Both the position numbers and the translations under genes were made by a program. DNA of 16,827 nucleotides from Methanobacteriota archaeon (GTDB taxonomy: Archaea; Thermoplasmatota; Thermoplasmata; RBG-16-68-12): positions 1-16,827 of the forward strand of contig VBMM01000106.1 of NCBI GenBank assembly GCA_005878415.1, in the 5' to 3' direction. How positions within the stretch are numbered: the first letter of the stretch is position 1; the number at the start of each line of letters is the position of its first letter. This document shows, one piece after another, positions 6,330-13,025 of this stretch. The notes beneath the pieces are model-generated. The model did not search any database and was not told the DNA's origin. It was given only the letters and a program-made list of their open reading frames with translations.

Positions 6330-6971
6330 TTACTGATTATCACCAAGCAAATCATCTTCGGAGGAGCTACTCGCGTCGCGAGGACGCAGGAAGTGGACGA
6401 TGCCCGCCCCCTCGGATGGGGATCGGTGGCGCACCCTGGCCCACGCCGCCGGGAGGCCGAGATACAGCGCCGCCGATCGGACCGTCTCGCGCGAGACGCC
6501 GCCACCCTGGACATGGAACAGGGGGAGCCGAACTCCCGCGCGTTCCGCGGCCCGGCCCACCTCGACCGAATGGCGTACCCTGCGGAGTCCTGCGAGGACG
6601 CTCGTGTCCGGAGCGCGCAAGAGGACCGCGCGGAGCGGGACGAGCTCGCTCCTCTGAGCCCCTGTCAGACCCGGAAAATCCGTCGTGAGTCCCGTCGCGA
6701 TCGTCCGGACTCGCGCGGCGTCGAGGGCGACCACCTCGACCCGATATTCGAACGAGTCCTTCGCCCTCTTGGCGGCCGCGATGTCTGCGGATCCTTCGAC
6801 GCCCGCAACGAGGCATCGGAGGTCGGAGCGTTTTCGCCCGACCATCGCGAGGAGCAAACTGGCCAACCCTCCGGAGAAGGCGAGGACGGGCCGCGGCTGA
6901 CCGTCGACCGCGACGTCGATCGCCCTTTCGACATCCCGCACAAACGCGTCGATGCGGCGCGGCGGTCGCAT
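6330..6971 (-). CDS. PP-loop ATPase related to asparagine synthase C-terminal domain
   Basis: A 213-residue protein with an N-type ATP-pyrophosphatase fold. The PP-loop lies at VLAFSGGLASLLLAM (SGGLAS, 33-38), but the usual SGGxDS aspartate is alanine here. The following 'LVAGVEGSADIAAAKRAKDSF' matches the second strand and helix of asparagine-synthase-like domains (VGxEGSxDxxxA). No glutaminase domain is present, so it is not a complete AsnB. PP-loop enzymes adenylate a substrate carbonyl or tRNA base; here the substrate is unknown. The ATG at 6971 lies four bases after the GlyRS stop, so it is translationally coupled to GlyRS, which makes a tRNA-related function an attractive guess. An acidic tail (SSSSEDDLLGDNQ) ends the protein. 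The Asp-to-Ala change may alter or reduce catalysis. Confidence 0.83.
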   Translation of the reverse strand: MRPPRRIDAFVRDVERAIDVAVDGQPRPVLAFSGGLASLLLAMVGRKRSDLRCLVAGVEGSADIAAAKRAKDSFEYRVEVVALDAARVRTIATGLTTDFPGLTGAQRSELVPLRAVLLRAPDTSVLAGLRRVRHSVEVGRAAERAGVRLPLFHVQGGGVSRETVRSAALYLGLPAAWARVRHRSPSEGAGIVHFLRPRDASSSSEDDLLGDNQ

Positions 6972-6975
6972 GCTC

Positions 6976-8460
6976 TCACGGGACGACGGACGTCTCGCCC
7001 GAGAGGAGCTTCGCGATCGCGTCTGCGAGCTCGGCCTCGGGCACGCGGATTTGCTTCTGAGAATCTCGCTCGCGGACCGTGGCGCCGTTTCCTTCGAGGC
7101 TCTCGTGGTCCACCGTCACCGAGAACGGCGTCCCGATCTCGTCCATGCGCGCATATCGTCGCCCGATGGAGCCAGAATCATCATAGAACGCCGTGAAGCG
7201 TTTCCGGAGGCTCGCGAAGATCGACTCGGCCCGCTCCGGGATCCCGGCCTTGTTCACGAGCGGGAACACAGCGACCGTCACGGGCGCGAGCCGCGGGGGG
7301 AGCCGGAGGACGAGTCGGTCCCCCTTGGCAAACGCGAGATCGAGGACAGCCCACACGTTCCGGTCGACGCCGAACGACAACTCGAGGACATGCGGCACCA
7401 GCTTCGATGCGCCGAACGTCACGGCTTGCTTGGTGTGCGAGCCCGCCTCGTGGCCCTTCAGGTCGTGGTCCGTGCGGTAGTGGACGCCGCCGACTTCGCG
7501 GAAGCCGCCGAGGCTCTCCTGCCGGATCTGGATGTCGAAATGGATTTTGTTGTAGAAGGCCCGCTCCTTTTCATCGAGTTCCGCGAACCGGAACGCGTCC
7601 CGCGGGATCCGGAGGGCGGCGAGGTAGAATCGCTGGACGGCGAGAAGGTGGTAGACGTACCAGGACGGCAGGCCCCGCTCGACGACGGCTTCGGCGGCGA
7701 TTTCGTGCGCGGTCGGCTCGTTCTTCTCCGCGGCCCACGCGATGCGGATGCGCTCCCCGGCCGAGGTGTCGAGGGGAACGAAGTCCGCGAACGTCGCGGG
7801 ATCGAAGAAGATCTGCAGTTCCGCCTGGAGGAATTCCCGCATCCGATAGGTCCCTTGTCGAGGGCTGATTTCGTTGCGGTACGCCCGGCCGACGATCGCG
7901 AGCCCCATCGGGAGCTTGCGCCGGAGGGCTTCGAATTCTCTCTTGAAGTTCAGATACACACCTTGCGCGGTCTCCGGCCGGAGGTATGCGCGGTCCTTCG
8001 CGGTCGGCCCGATTCCCAGTGGAAACATCATGTTGAACTCCCGCGCCGGGCCGAGTTCTCCCTTGCAATTCGGGCAGCGGATCTTCAGATCACGGATGCG
8101 GGCGTCGATCTCCGCGGGCGTGAGGCCTTCCTCCTCCACGTGGGTCGCGGCTTCGAGGAGATGGTCGCCTCGGTACGATTCGCCGCACCGCGTGCACGTC
8201 ACGAGCACGTCAGTGAAATGGTCCACATGGCCGGACGCCTTCAGCGCGGCCTCCGGCAGGATCGTCGTCGTGTCGATCAGGTAGTAATTGTCGCTAAGGC
8301 CGAGGAACGTCTCGGTCCAGAGGTCCTCCCAGCGCCGCCGCAGGAGGACGCCATTGTGGCCGTAATCGTAGAAGCCGCCGAAGCCCCCGTACAACTCGGC
8401 GGCGGGCCAGAGGAAACCGCGACGGACCGACAACGACATCACGTCGTCGTACGAGGCCAT
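6976..8460 (-). CDS. glyS: Glycyl-tRNA synthetase (alpha2, class II)
   Basis: A 494-residue class II synthetase of the archaeal/eukaryotic/Thermus-type alpha2 family that charges tRNA-Gly. The opening WPAAELYGGFGGFYDYGHNG (19-38) is diagnostic. A zinc-ribbon insertion is visible through C89-xx-C92 and C129-xx-C132. RPETAQGVY (161-169) precedes motif 2, RNEISPRQGTYRMREF (195-210); motif 3 is in SFGVDRNVWAVLDLAF. Residues from about 385 to the end form the anticodon-binding domain (PVTVAVFPLVNK, then DEIGTPFSVTVD, GNGATVRERDS). Length is close to Thermus GlyRS and shorter than many archaeal ones. The ATG start is supported by a TATA-like box about 28 bp upstream, implying a leaderless mRNA. The PP-loop gene follows after four bases. 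Confidence 0.98.
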   Translation of the reverse strand: MASYDDVMSLSVRRGFLWPAAELYGGFGGFYDYGHNGVLLRRRWEDLWTETFLGLSDNYYLIDTTTILPEAALKASGHVDHFTDVLVTCTRCGESYRGDHLLEAATHVEEEGLTPAEIDARIRDLKIRCPNCKGELGPAREFNMMFPLGIGPTAKDRAYLRPETAQGVYLNFKREFEALRRKLPMGLAIVGRAYRNEISPRQGTYRMREFLQAELQIFFDPATFADFVPLDTSAGERIRIAWAAEKNEPTAHEIAAEAVVERGLPSWYVYHLLAVQRFYLAALRIPRDAFRFAELDEKERAFYNKIHFDIQIRQESLGGFREVGGVHYRTDHDLKGHEAGSHTKQAVTFGASKLVPHVLELSFGVDRNVWAVLDLAFAKGDRLVLRLPPRLAPVTVAVFPLVNKAGIPERAESIFASLRKRFTAFYDDSGSIGRRYARMDEIGTPFSVTVDHESLEGNGATVRERDSQKQIRVPEAELADAIAKLLSGETSVVP

Positions 8461-8483
8461 CGCCGCCGGAAGGGGAGGTCCCG

Positions 8484-8492
8484 GGATAAAGC
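8484..8492 (-). promoter_or_regulatory. TATA box of the GlyRS gene (leaderless)
   Basis: GCTTTATCC on the minus strand is centred about 28 bp from the ATG at 8460. With the usual archaeal spacing this puts the transcription start at the start codon, and indeed no Shine-Dalgarno is needed. Confidence 0.6.
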
Positions 8493-8542
8493 ATGGGGTA
8501 AATACTCATGGCGCCGCTCCGAATCTCTCCCTGGAGATGGCC

Positions 8543-9658
8543 TCAGCGACGGTGGCGGGATCGACTGACTTTCCTCGGCGTCGGTTCGTCGCCGCCCGCC
8601 CAAACGTGTCCGCCGGACACGACGAGCCGGACATCGCTCGCGGTGGCCCGCACGAGGGACGCGAAGCCGCTCGCACCATCGGGGACATCGAGGACCACGA
8701 GATCGGCGCGCTCCCCCACCCGGATCGCGGACGCGGCGTCGGGGTCCGCGAGACGACGTCCGCGCAGGGCCATCTCCACGATGTCGCGGGCGCTCATTTC
8801 GCCTTTCAGCCGCGCGATCCGATACGCGAACTCGATCTCCCGCAGCATCGACGGCACGTTGATCATCGCATTGTCCGTTCCGAGAAGGAGCTCGACTCCG
8901 GCCCGTTGCATCCGCGGGATATCCGGCGTCATCCCGAAGAACGCGTTCGACCGCGGGCACACGACGATCGGCACACGGGCATCCGCGCATCGCGCGAGGT
9001 CTGCGTCCGTTGCCTGCACCATGTGGACGAGGAATGCCGGCTTCAGATCGAGGACCTTGTCGATGTCCTCCCGAATTCGCTCCGAACAGTGGATCGCGAA
9101 GATCTTCTTCGCGCGTCGCACGTCGGCGGCGACTTTCTCGATTGCGTCGGCGGGCCAGTCCACGAACGAGCTCAGCGCGATTCCGTCCGAGGCCCGCAAG
9201 ATCGCCTCGACCTCACGGCGCTCGTAGGTGAGCCCGGCGGGCCGACCCAGCGCGACCCCGCCCAGCGGGAGCGCCGCCACGGAGGCGTAGAGGAGCTTCA
9301 GGCCTTTCAGCCCGCCCTCCCGGAAGTCGGAGAAGCCGGTCGTCCCGGTCCGGAGCATCGTCGTCATGGCGCGCCGCATCGCCGCGATCACGGCGGCGTC
9401 CTTCGCCTTCGCAAGGACCCGGTGCTTCAGTCCGTGCGGCGGCGCGACGAGTTCCTCGATCGTCCCCTTGAGTTCCTGCGTGACGACGGCATCGCCCAGA
9501 TGCGTGTGCGCGTTCCAGAGACCCGGGATGATCAGCCCGCGGGCGATCGTGGGTCCTGCGCGGCGGGGCCCAACCTCCACGACGACGCCGTCGTCCCAGC
9601 CGATCGTCCCCTCCCGGAACCGGCGCCCGTCGTAGAACGATCCGGCGACACGCTCCAC
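8543..9658 (-). CDS. Amidohydrolase-superfamily metal-dependent deaminase/chlorohydrolase (TRZ/ATZ-like)
   Basis: A 371-residue metal-dependent hydrolase of the cytosine-deaminase/TRZ-ATZ branch, which typically deaminates purine, pyrimidine or adenosine-type substrates in the cytosol. The short N-terminal beta-sandwich (1-42) leads into the barrel with GLWNAHTHLGD (H51, H53 metal ligands), then FAIHCSE (H190), VHMVQATDADL (H212), VVCPRSNAFFG (232-242) and LLGTDNAM (D262). A C-terminal segment (GERADLVVLDVP, then VVSGGHVW) completes the beta-sandwich. Metal-ligand positions are intact, so it should be active; the substrate cannot be assigned (candidates include 5'-deoxyadenosine or other nucleosides and nucleobases). 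The GTG start has a TATA-like box 27 bp upstream. It is co-oriented with GlyRS (82-bp gap), which has its own promoter, so a functional link is not implied. Confidence 0.92.
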   Translation of the reverse strand: MERVAGSFYDGRRFREGTIGWDDGVVVEVGPRRAGPTIARGLIIPGLWNAHTHLGDAVVTQELKGTIEELVAPPHGLKHRVLAKAKDAAVIAAMRRAMTTMLRTGTTGFSDFREGGLKGLKLLYASVAALPLGGVALGRPAGLTYERREVEAILRASDGIALSSFVDWPADAIEKVAADVRRAKKIFAIHCSERIREDIDKVLDLKPAFLVHMVQATDADLARCADARVPIVVCPRSNAFFGMTPDIPRMQRAGVELLLGTDNAMINVPSMLREIEFAYRIARLKGEMSARDIVEMALRGRRLADPDAASAIRVGERADLVVLDVPDGASGFASLVRATASDVRLVVSGGHVWAGGDEPTPRKVSRSRHRR

Positions 9659-9682
9659 AGCCGCGCGATGCGCCGTCCTTCC

Positions 9683-9688
9683 TTAAAA
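9683..9688 (-). promoter_or_regulatory. TATA box of the amidohydrolase gene (leaderless)
   Basis: GTTTTAAGG on the minus strand is centred 27 bp upstream of the GTG at 9658, the spacing for transcription starting at the start codon. It supports GTG as the true start. Confidence 0.6.
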
Positions 9689-9719
9689 CGTTGGCCGCGG
9701 CGGAGGAAGACCTCGGAAT

Positions 9720-9726
9720 GTTTATG
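9720..9726 (+). promoter_or_regulatory. TATA-like box of the tRNA-Thr gene
   Basis: GTTTATG is centred about 31 bp before the 5' end of the mature tRNA, a suitable archaeal promoter position. It lies back to back with the amidohydrolase promoter. Confidence 0.5.
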
Positions 9727-9753
9727 GCGTAGGACCTTTTCCTCGCGGCTTGC

Positions 9754-9827
9754 GCCGCCGTAGCTCAGCCCGGCAGAGCGGCAGTTTCGTAAACTGCAGG
9801 TCGGGGGATCGAAGCCCTCCGGCGGCT
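9754..9827 (+). tRNA. tRNA-Thr, anticodon CGT
   Basis: A 74-base cloverleaf folds without gaps. The acceptor stem GCCGCCG (9754-9760) pairs fully with CGGCGGC (9820-9826) and the discriminator is T. The D arm is GCTC/GAGC with G18G19 in the loop. The anticodon stem GCAGT/ACTGC encloses the loop TTCGTAA, giving anticodon CGT, which reads ACG (Thr). The variable loop has five bases (AGGTC). The T stem is GGGGG/CCCTC with one G-T pair and a T loop ATCGAAG, so position 54 is A rather than the usual T. There is no intron and no encoded CCA, as is common in archaea. It lies between divergent protein genes and inside an open frame that is not the true N-terminus of the next gene. Confidence 0.97.
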
Positions 9828-9912
9828 TCCTCCGCGTCGCGCGCGCGATTTGATGACGGCATCTGGTCGACGTACTTTGCGTGTTTTGCGCTAAGCGGGA
9901 AATTACTATCCC

Positions 9913-9957
9913 AATCGGAATCGGGCCGGTATCAATCCCGAGAACGGAATCGGAATC
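9913..9957. repeat. Direct repeat AATCGGAATC (two copies) upstream of the first propeller gene
   Basis: AATCGGAATC occurs at 9913-9922 and 9948-9957, 35 bp apart, in the 210-bp gap after the tRNA and about 30 bp upstream of the TATA-like box of the first propeller gene. The spacing and place suit an activator site, but only two copies exist. Confidence 0.4.
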
Positions 9958-9986
9958 TCAGTCGACGATACTACGTTCTCGAAAGG

Positions 9987-9993
9987 TATTTTA
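9987..9993 (+). promoter_or_regulatory. TATA box of the propeller gene pair
   Basis: TATTTTA in GAAAGGTATTTTACG, preceded by a purine-rich BRE-like stretch, lies 48 bp before the ATG at 10038. This predicts a leader of about 20 bases that contains the GGAGGAG ribosome site. The gap 9828-10037 otherwise holds only the tRNA end and the AATCGGAATC repeat. Confidence 0.6.
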
Positions 9994-10023
9994 CGGGACT
10001 CGGCCTTCGCCGCCCGTTGGCCC

Positions 10024-10030
10024 GGAGGAG
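10024..10030 (+). promoter_or_regulatory. Shine-Dalgarno GGAGGAG deciding the start at 10038
   Basis: GGAGGAG lies seven bases before the ATG at 10038. The open frame extends back to 9750 but runs through the tRNA gene and lacks coding character there, so this site sets the true start. Confidence 0.8.
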
Positions 10031-10037
10031 GCTTCGC

Positions 10038-11393
10038 ATGCGTCATACGTTGATAATGTTGGTAGTGGCGATATCGTTCTCCGTACTCGCCTCATCGGCG
10101 AGCGCGGGGAAACCGAGCGCGGCCGGATCCGCGACAATTTCCTTCACGACGAACGTCTTGCTCCAAGATAACGGGAGCAGCGAGCCGGCCGTCGCGATAG
10201 GCCCCGATGGGACAGTGGTCTACACGGCTCTCTCCTGGAGGCTGTTCCAGACGAACGTGTGGAAGGCCCCATTCGGCAGCGCGCCGGTCTTCCAGGGCGC
10301 ACCCGATGCGCACATCGACGGCGCGGTCGGCGGCGAGGACGCGGACGTCGATTTCGGTTCCACCGGTACGTTGCACTTCAGCACGCTGATGGCGATCTTC
10401 AACCCACCGTCGACAGCCGCGAAACTCGGAATCTCCGCAATCACGTGCCCGAACGCCGACACCTCGAACAACTTCGCGAACTGCAAGGCCCAACTCATCG
10501 ACACGAACCAGGCGGACCGCCAGTGGGTGACGTCCGACGGCCTGACCGTGTACATCTCGTACCACGACAGCGGCTCGAGCACTCTCATCCACGTGCAACG
10601 TTCCGATGACGACGGATTCACATGGCAATCCGTCGCGAGCCCGATTCCGGGCCAAGACGGCCTCACGGGCATGTCCACCTTCAACAACGACCAAGGTCCG
10701 ATCGTCGCGGATCCGACGACCCACTCCGTGTTCGCGATCTACGCGGCGGGCCAGGGCGGTCTCCAAAAAGGGACCAACGCGAACTTCAACAACATCGTCG
10801 TCTCCCGGAGCACCGACGGCGGGTTGACGTGGCACCCGGCGCTCGTCTACCATGCCGCCGTCAACACGGCCCTGAACAACGTCTTCCCTGCCCTCGCGGT
10901 CGATCCATCGAACGGCAAGCTGTACGCGTCGTGGTCGGACGCGCACACGGTCTCCTTCGCGGTGTCCTCGGATCACGGGGCGACGTGGAGCGCTGCGGTG
11001 GCGGTGAATTCCGGCGATGCGGTGACGGCCGTGTTCCCGTGGGTGGCCGCGTACAACGGCAAGGTCGACGTCGTATACTACGGCACGACCGCCTCGAGCA
11101 AGGACGATGGGAGCGCGGTCTGGAATGCGTACCTCGCCCAGACGACGGACGATGGCGCCTCGTTCACCCAAGTCACGGTGTCCGACCATCCGAACCATGT
11201 GGGCGTGATCTGCACCTTCGGCACGGGCTGTGCCCGCGGCACCCGGAACCTCCTCGATTTGTTCGAGGTCGCGATCGACCCGCAGAACGGGAAGGCTGCG
11301 GTCATCTTCGTGGATGACACCCTCACGACGTACACTCGATCGGACGGGACCGTCGCGCCCTTGCCGCAGGTCATCGTCGCGCAGGAGTCGTGA
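10038..11393 (+). CDS. Secreted BNR/sialidase-like beta-propeller protein
   Basis: A 451-residue secreted protein. The signal peptide is clear (MRHTLIMLVVAISFSVLASS, cleavage after SASA near residue 23). The mature part is a repeated strand-rich protein with four Asp-box (S-x-D-x-G-x-T-W) motifs: SDDDGFTW (189-196), STDGGLTW (258-265), SSDHGATW (310-317) and TTDDGASF (369-376). These are the structural turns of sialidase/BNR propellers. I do not see the arginine triad and FRIP motif needed to claim sialidase activity, so glycan or protein binding is equally possible. Two cysteine pairs (C137/C149, C392/C398) could be disulfides outside the cell. The protein ends without a membrane anchor. A second propeller gene follows after 74 bp on the same strand, probably forming one functional pair. 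Confidence 0.9.
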   Translation: MRHTLIMLVVAISFSVLASSASAGKPSAAGSATISFTTNVLLQDNGSSEPAVAIGPDGTVVYTALSWRLFQTNVWKAPFGSAPVFQGAPDAHIDGAVGGEDADVDFGSTGTLHFSTLMAIFNPPSTAAKLGISAITCPNADTSNNFANCKAQLIDTNQADRQWVTSDGLTVYISYHDSGSSTLIHVQRSDDDGFTWQSVASPIPGQDGLTGMSTFNNDQGPIVADPTTHSVFAIYAAGQGGLQKGTNANFNNIVVSRSTDGGLTWHPALVYHAAVNTALNNVFPALAVDPSNGKLYASWSDAHTVSFAVSSDHGATWSAAVAVNSGDAVTAVFPWVAAYNGKVDVVYYGTTASSKDDGSAVWNAYLAQTTDDGASFTQVTVSDHPNHVGVICTFGTGCARGTRNLLDLFEVAIDPQNGKAAVIFVDDTLTTYTRSDGTVAPLPQVIVAQES

Positions 11394-11401
11394 GCCGAAC
11401 C

Positions 11402-11433
11402 GGTTCCGCATGCGGAACCCCTTTACCCTTTTT
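11402..11433 (+). terminator. Perfect 18-bp palindrome followed by pyrimidine tract: terminator-like or operator
   Basis: GGTTCCGCATGCGGAACC (11402-11419) is a perfect palindrome beginning eight bases after the first propeller's stop. It is followed by CCTTTACCCTTTTT (to 11433). As RNA it can form a stem followed by a T-rich stretch, which resembles an intrinsic terminator. As DNA it has no spacer and could bind a dimeric regulator of the second propeller gene, whose ATG is at 11468; CTTTACC could serve as that gene's TATA-like box. Confidence 0.55.
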
Positions 11434-11455
11434 CGGGGATTCGAGGGAAACGCGC

Positions 11456-11465
11456 GGAGGAGGAA
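11456..11465 (+). promoter_or_regulatory. Shine-Dalgarno GGAGGAGGAA deciding the start at 11468
   Basis: This purine run lies two to four bases from the ATG at 11468 and precedes an N-terminal hydrophobic segment, which selects this start over upstream in-frame codons that overlap the palindrome. Confidence 0.75.
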
Positions 11466-11467
11466 CC

Positions 11468-12970
11468 ATGCACCGAAGGACGTGGACGTCAGCAGGTGTC
11501 GGCCTACTTGTGATCGTCATCGCGGCGATCTTGGTCGCGCCGAACGCCGGCGTACTTCGTTTCGATTCGTCGCGCCTTCCTCCCTTAGCGTTCGATCCGG
11601 CGACGCGACTCGTGGAGATGATGAATGCGGGAAACGCCGCCGGTCCGGCCCTCGCTGCGAGCGCCTCGGTGGTGCGAGTGGGACCGAACGTCCAAGTGTT
11701 CGACAACCGCCGGCCGCAGAATGAGATCGCCGCCGCCGCGAACCCGGCCGACGCGAGGAACCTGCTGATCGGCTCGAACGACTACCGCATCCGCGGGACC
11801 GTGTGGGCCGGTGTCTACACCTCAACCGACGCCGCGCGCTCATGGACGGCACAGCTCGTGCCCGGTTATCCCGGCGGCCCACAGGGCACGCTGAGCGAGT
11901 TCCAGGCCGGCGGAGATCCGATCGTCGGGTTCGCCTCTGACGGGACGGCATACGCGGGCGGGATTTTCTTCAAGGCATCGCCCTCGGGCGGCGGCGTGAA
12001 GGACGTCTCAATCGCCTTGTCCCGCTCCGATGACGGCGGCCTCACGTGGAACGACGCAGTGATCGTCGCACCAGGGAAGGGCAACAGCCCCTTCAACGAC
12101 CATCCCCAGATGGCGGTGGATACAACGGGCGGCTCGTTCGATGGGCACGTGTACATCTCCTGGACCCGGTTCGGCGGCGAGGGCCAGATCGACATCTACG
12201 TGGCGGTGTCGGCCGACCGCGGCGCGACGTGGTCCGCGACGAAAGTCAGCGGTCCGATCCCGCACGGGGACGCCGAGGGCTTCTACCAAGATTCGATGGC
12301 GGCAATCGGGCCGGGCGGGCTCGTGTACATCGTCTGGGACGAGTGGTTCCACGACAACGGGAACGTCCCGCGGACGAAGATTTGGATGACGTCATCGAAC
12401 GACGGTGGTGCGACGTTCGCGCCGTCCTGGATCGTGGACGACGATGTGATCCCGATTCATCTGCCGAACGCGTCGTATCGACACGACTCCTACCCGACGG
12501 CCGCGGTCGACACGTCGGGCGGCGCCCACGACGGTCGGATCTACCTGGCGTGGTCGGACGACCGCAACGGGAACGCGGACATCCTGCTGAAGTCGTCGGA
12601 CGATGGCGGCGCGTCGTGGTCTTCCATCGTTCGGGTGAACGACGACGTCGGGACGGCGGGGCAGTTCATGCAGTGGATCGTCGTCGGATCGGACGGTCGC
12701 GCGGATGTCTCGTTCTACGATCGGCGGGACGACCCCAACGACTACCTGCTGAACGAATACATGGCCCGCTCGACGGACGGCGGGGCGAGTTTCCTCAACG
12801 TCCGCGTGAGCGATGTCTCCTCTGACCCGGCCGTCTGGCCGACGTTCATCGGAGACTACAACCAGATCGCCGCCACGAGCCGCGCGTCGTATCCGGCCTG
12901 GTCCGATTTCCGGAATGGAGTCCCCGGCAACTTCAACCAAGACGCGTACACCGCCGCGGTCTTCGTCTGA
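11468..12970 (+). CDS. Exported BNR/sialidase-like beta-propeller protein (paralogue of the preceding gene)
   Basis: A 500-residue protein with an N-terminal hydrophobic segment (about 10-28, VGLLVIVIAAILVA) that is a signal peptide or uncleaved anchor after basic HRR. The rest is a propeller with six Asp-box-type motifs: STDAARSW (119-126), SDDGGLTW (187-194), SADRGATW (248-255), SSNDGGATF (309-317), SSDDGGASW (376-384) and STDGGASF (435-442). This matches a six-bladed arrangement. It also has repeated 'D...GG...DGRIYLAWSD' and 'DGHVYISWTR' strands of the same type. There are no cysteines in the mature region. Catalytic sialidase residues were not identified, so binding or structural use is as likely as hydrolysis. 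It follows the first propeller gene and faces the large membrane protein gene; a palindrome separates the two propeller genes. Confidence 0.9.
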   Translation: MHRRTWTSAGVGLLVIVIAAILVAPNAGVLRFDSSRLPPLAFDPATRLVEMMNAGNAAGPALAASASVVRVGPNVQVFDNRRPQNEIAAAANPADARNLLIGSNDYRIRGTVWAGVYTSTDAARSWTAQLVPGYPGGPQGTLSEFQAGGDPIVGFASDGTAYAGGIFFKASPSGGGVKDVSIALSRSDDGGLTWNDAVIVAPGKGNSPFNDHPQMAVDTTGGSFDGHVYISWTRFGGEGQIDIYVAVSADRGATWSATKVSGPIPHGDAEGFYQDSMAAIGPGGLVYIVWDEWFHDNGNVPRTKIWMTSSNDGGATFAPSWIVDDDVIPIHLPNASYRHDSYPTAAVDTSGGAHDGRIYLAWSDDRNGNADILLKSSDDGGASWSSIVRVNDDVGTAGQFMQWIVVGSDGRADVSFYDRRDDPNDYLLNEYMARSTDGGASFLNVRVSDVSSDPAVWPTFIGDYNQIAATSRASYPAWSDFRNGVPGNFNQDAYTAAVFV

Positions 12971-13025
12971 GGTCGGAGGCCCGGCAGACCGCGCTCTCGT
13001 CGCTGCCGGAGGCACTTCGGGTCGC

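Noticed and set aside
6952..8568. Long plus-strand frame (538 codons) opposite GlyRS
   Set aside because: It is a shadow of GlyRS: composition is Arg/Glu/Asp/Val-rich without a domain, whereas the opposite strand encodes an intact synthetase.
9750..10037. N-terminal extension of the first propeller reading through the tRNA gene
   Set aside because: The stretch covers tRNA-Thr, a TATA-like box and a strong Shine-Dalgarno, and a clean signal peptide begins at 10038.
10038..12970. Calling the two exported propellers true sialidases
   Set aside because: Asp boxes only show the fold. I could not identify the catalytic arginine triad, FRIP motif or nucleophilic tyrosine.
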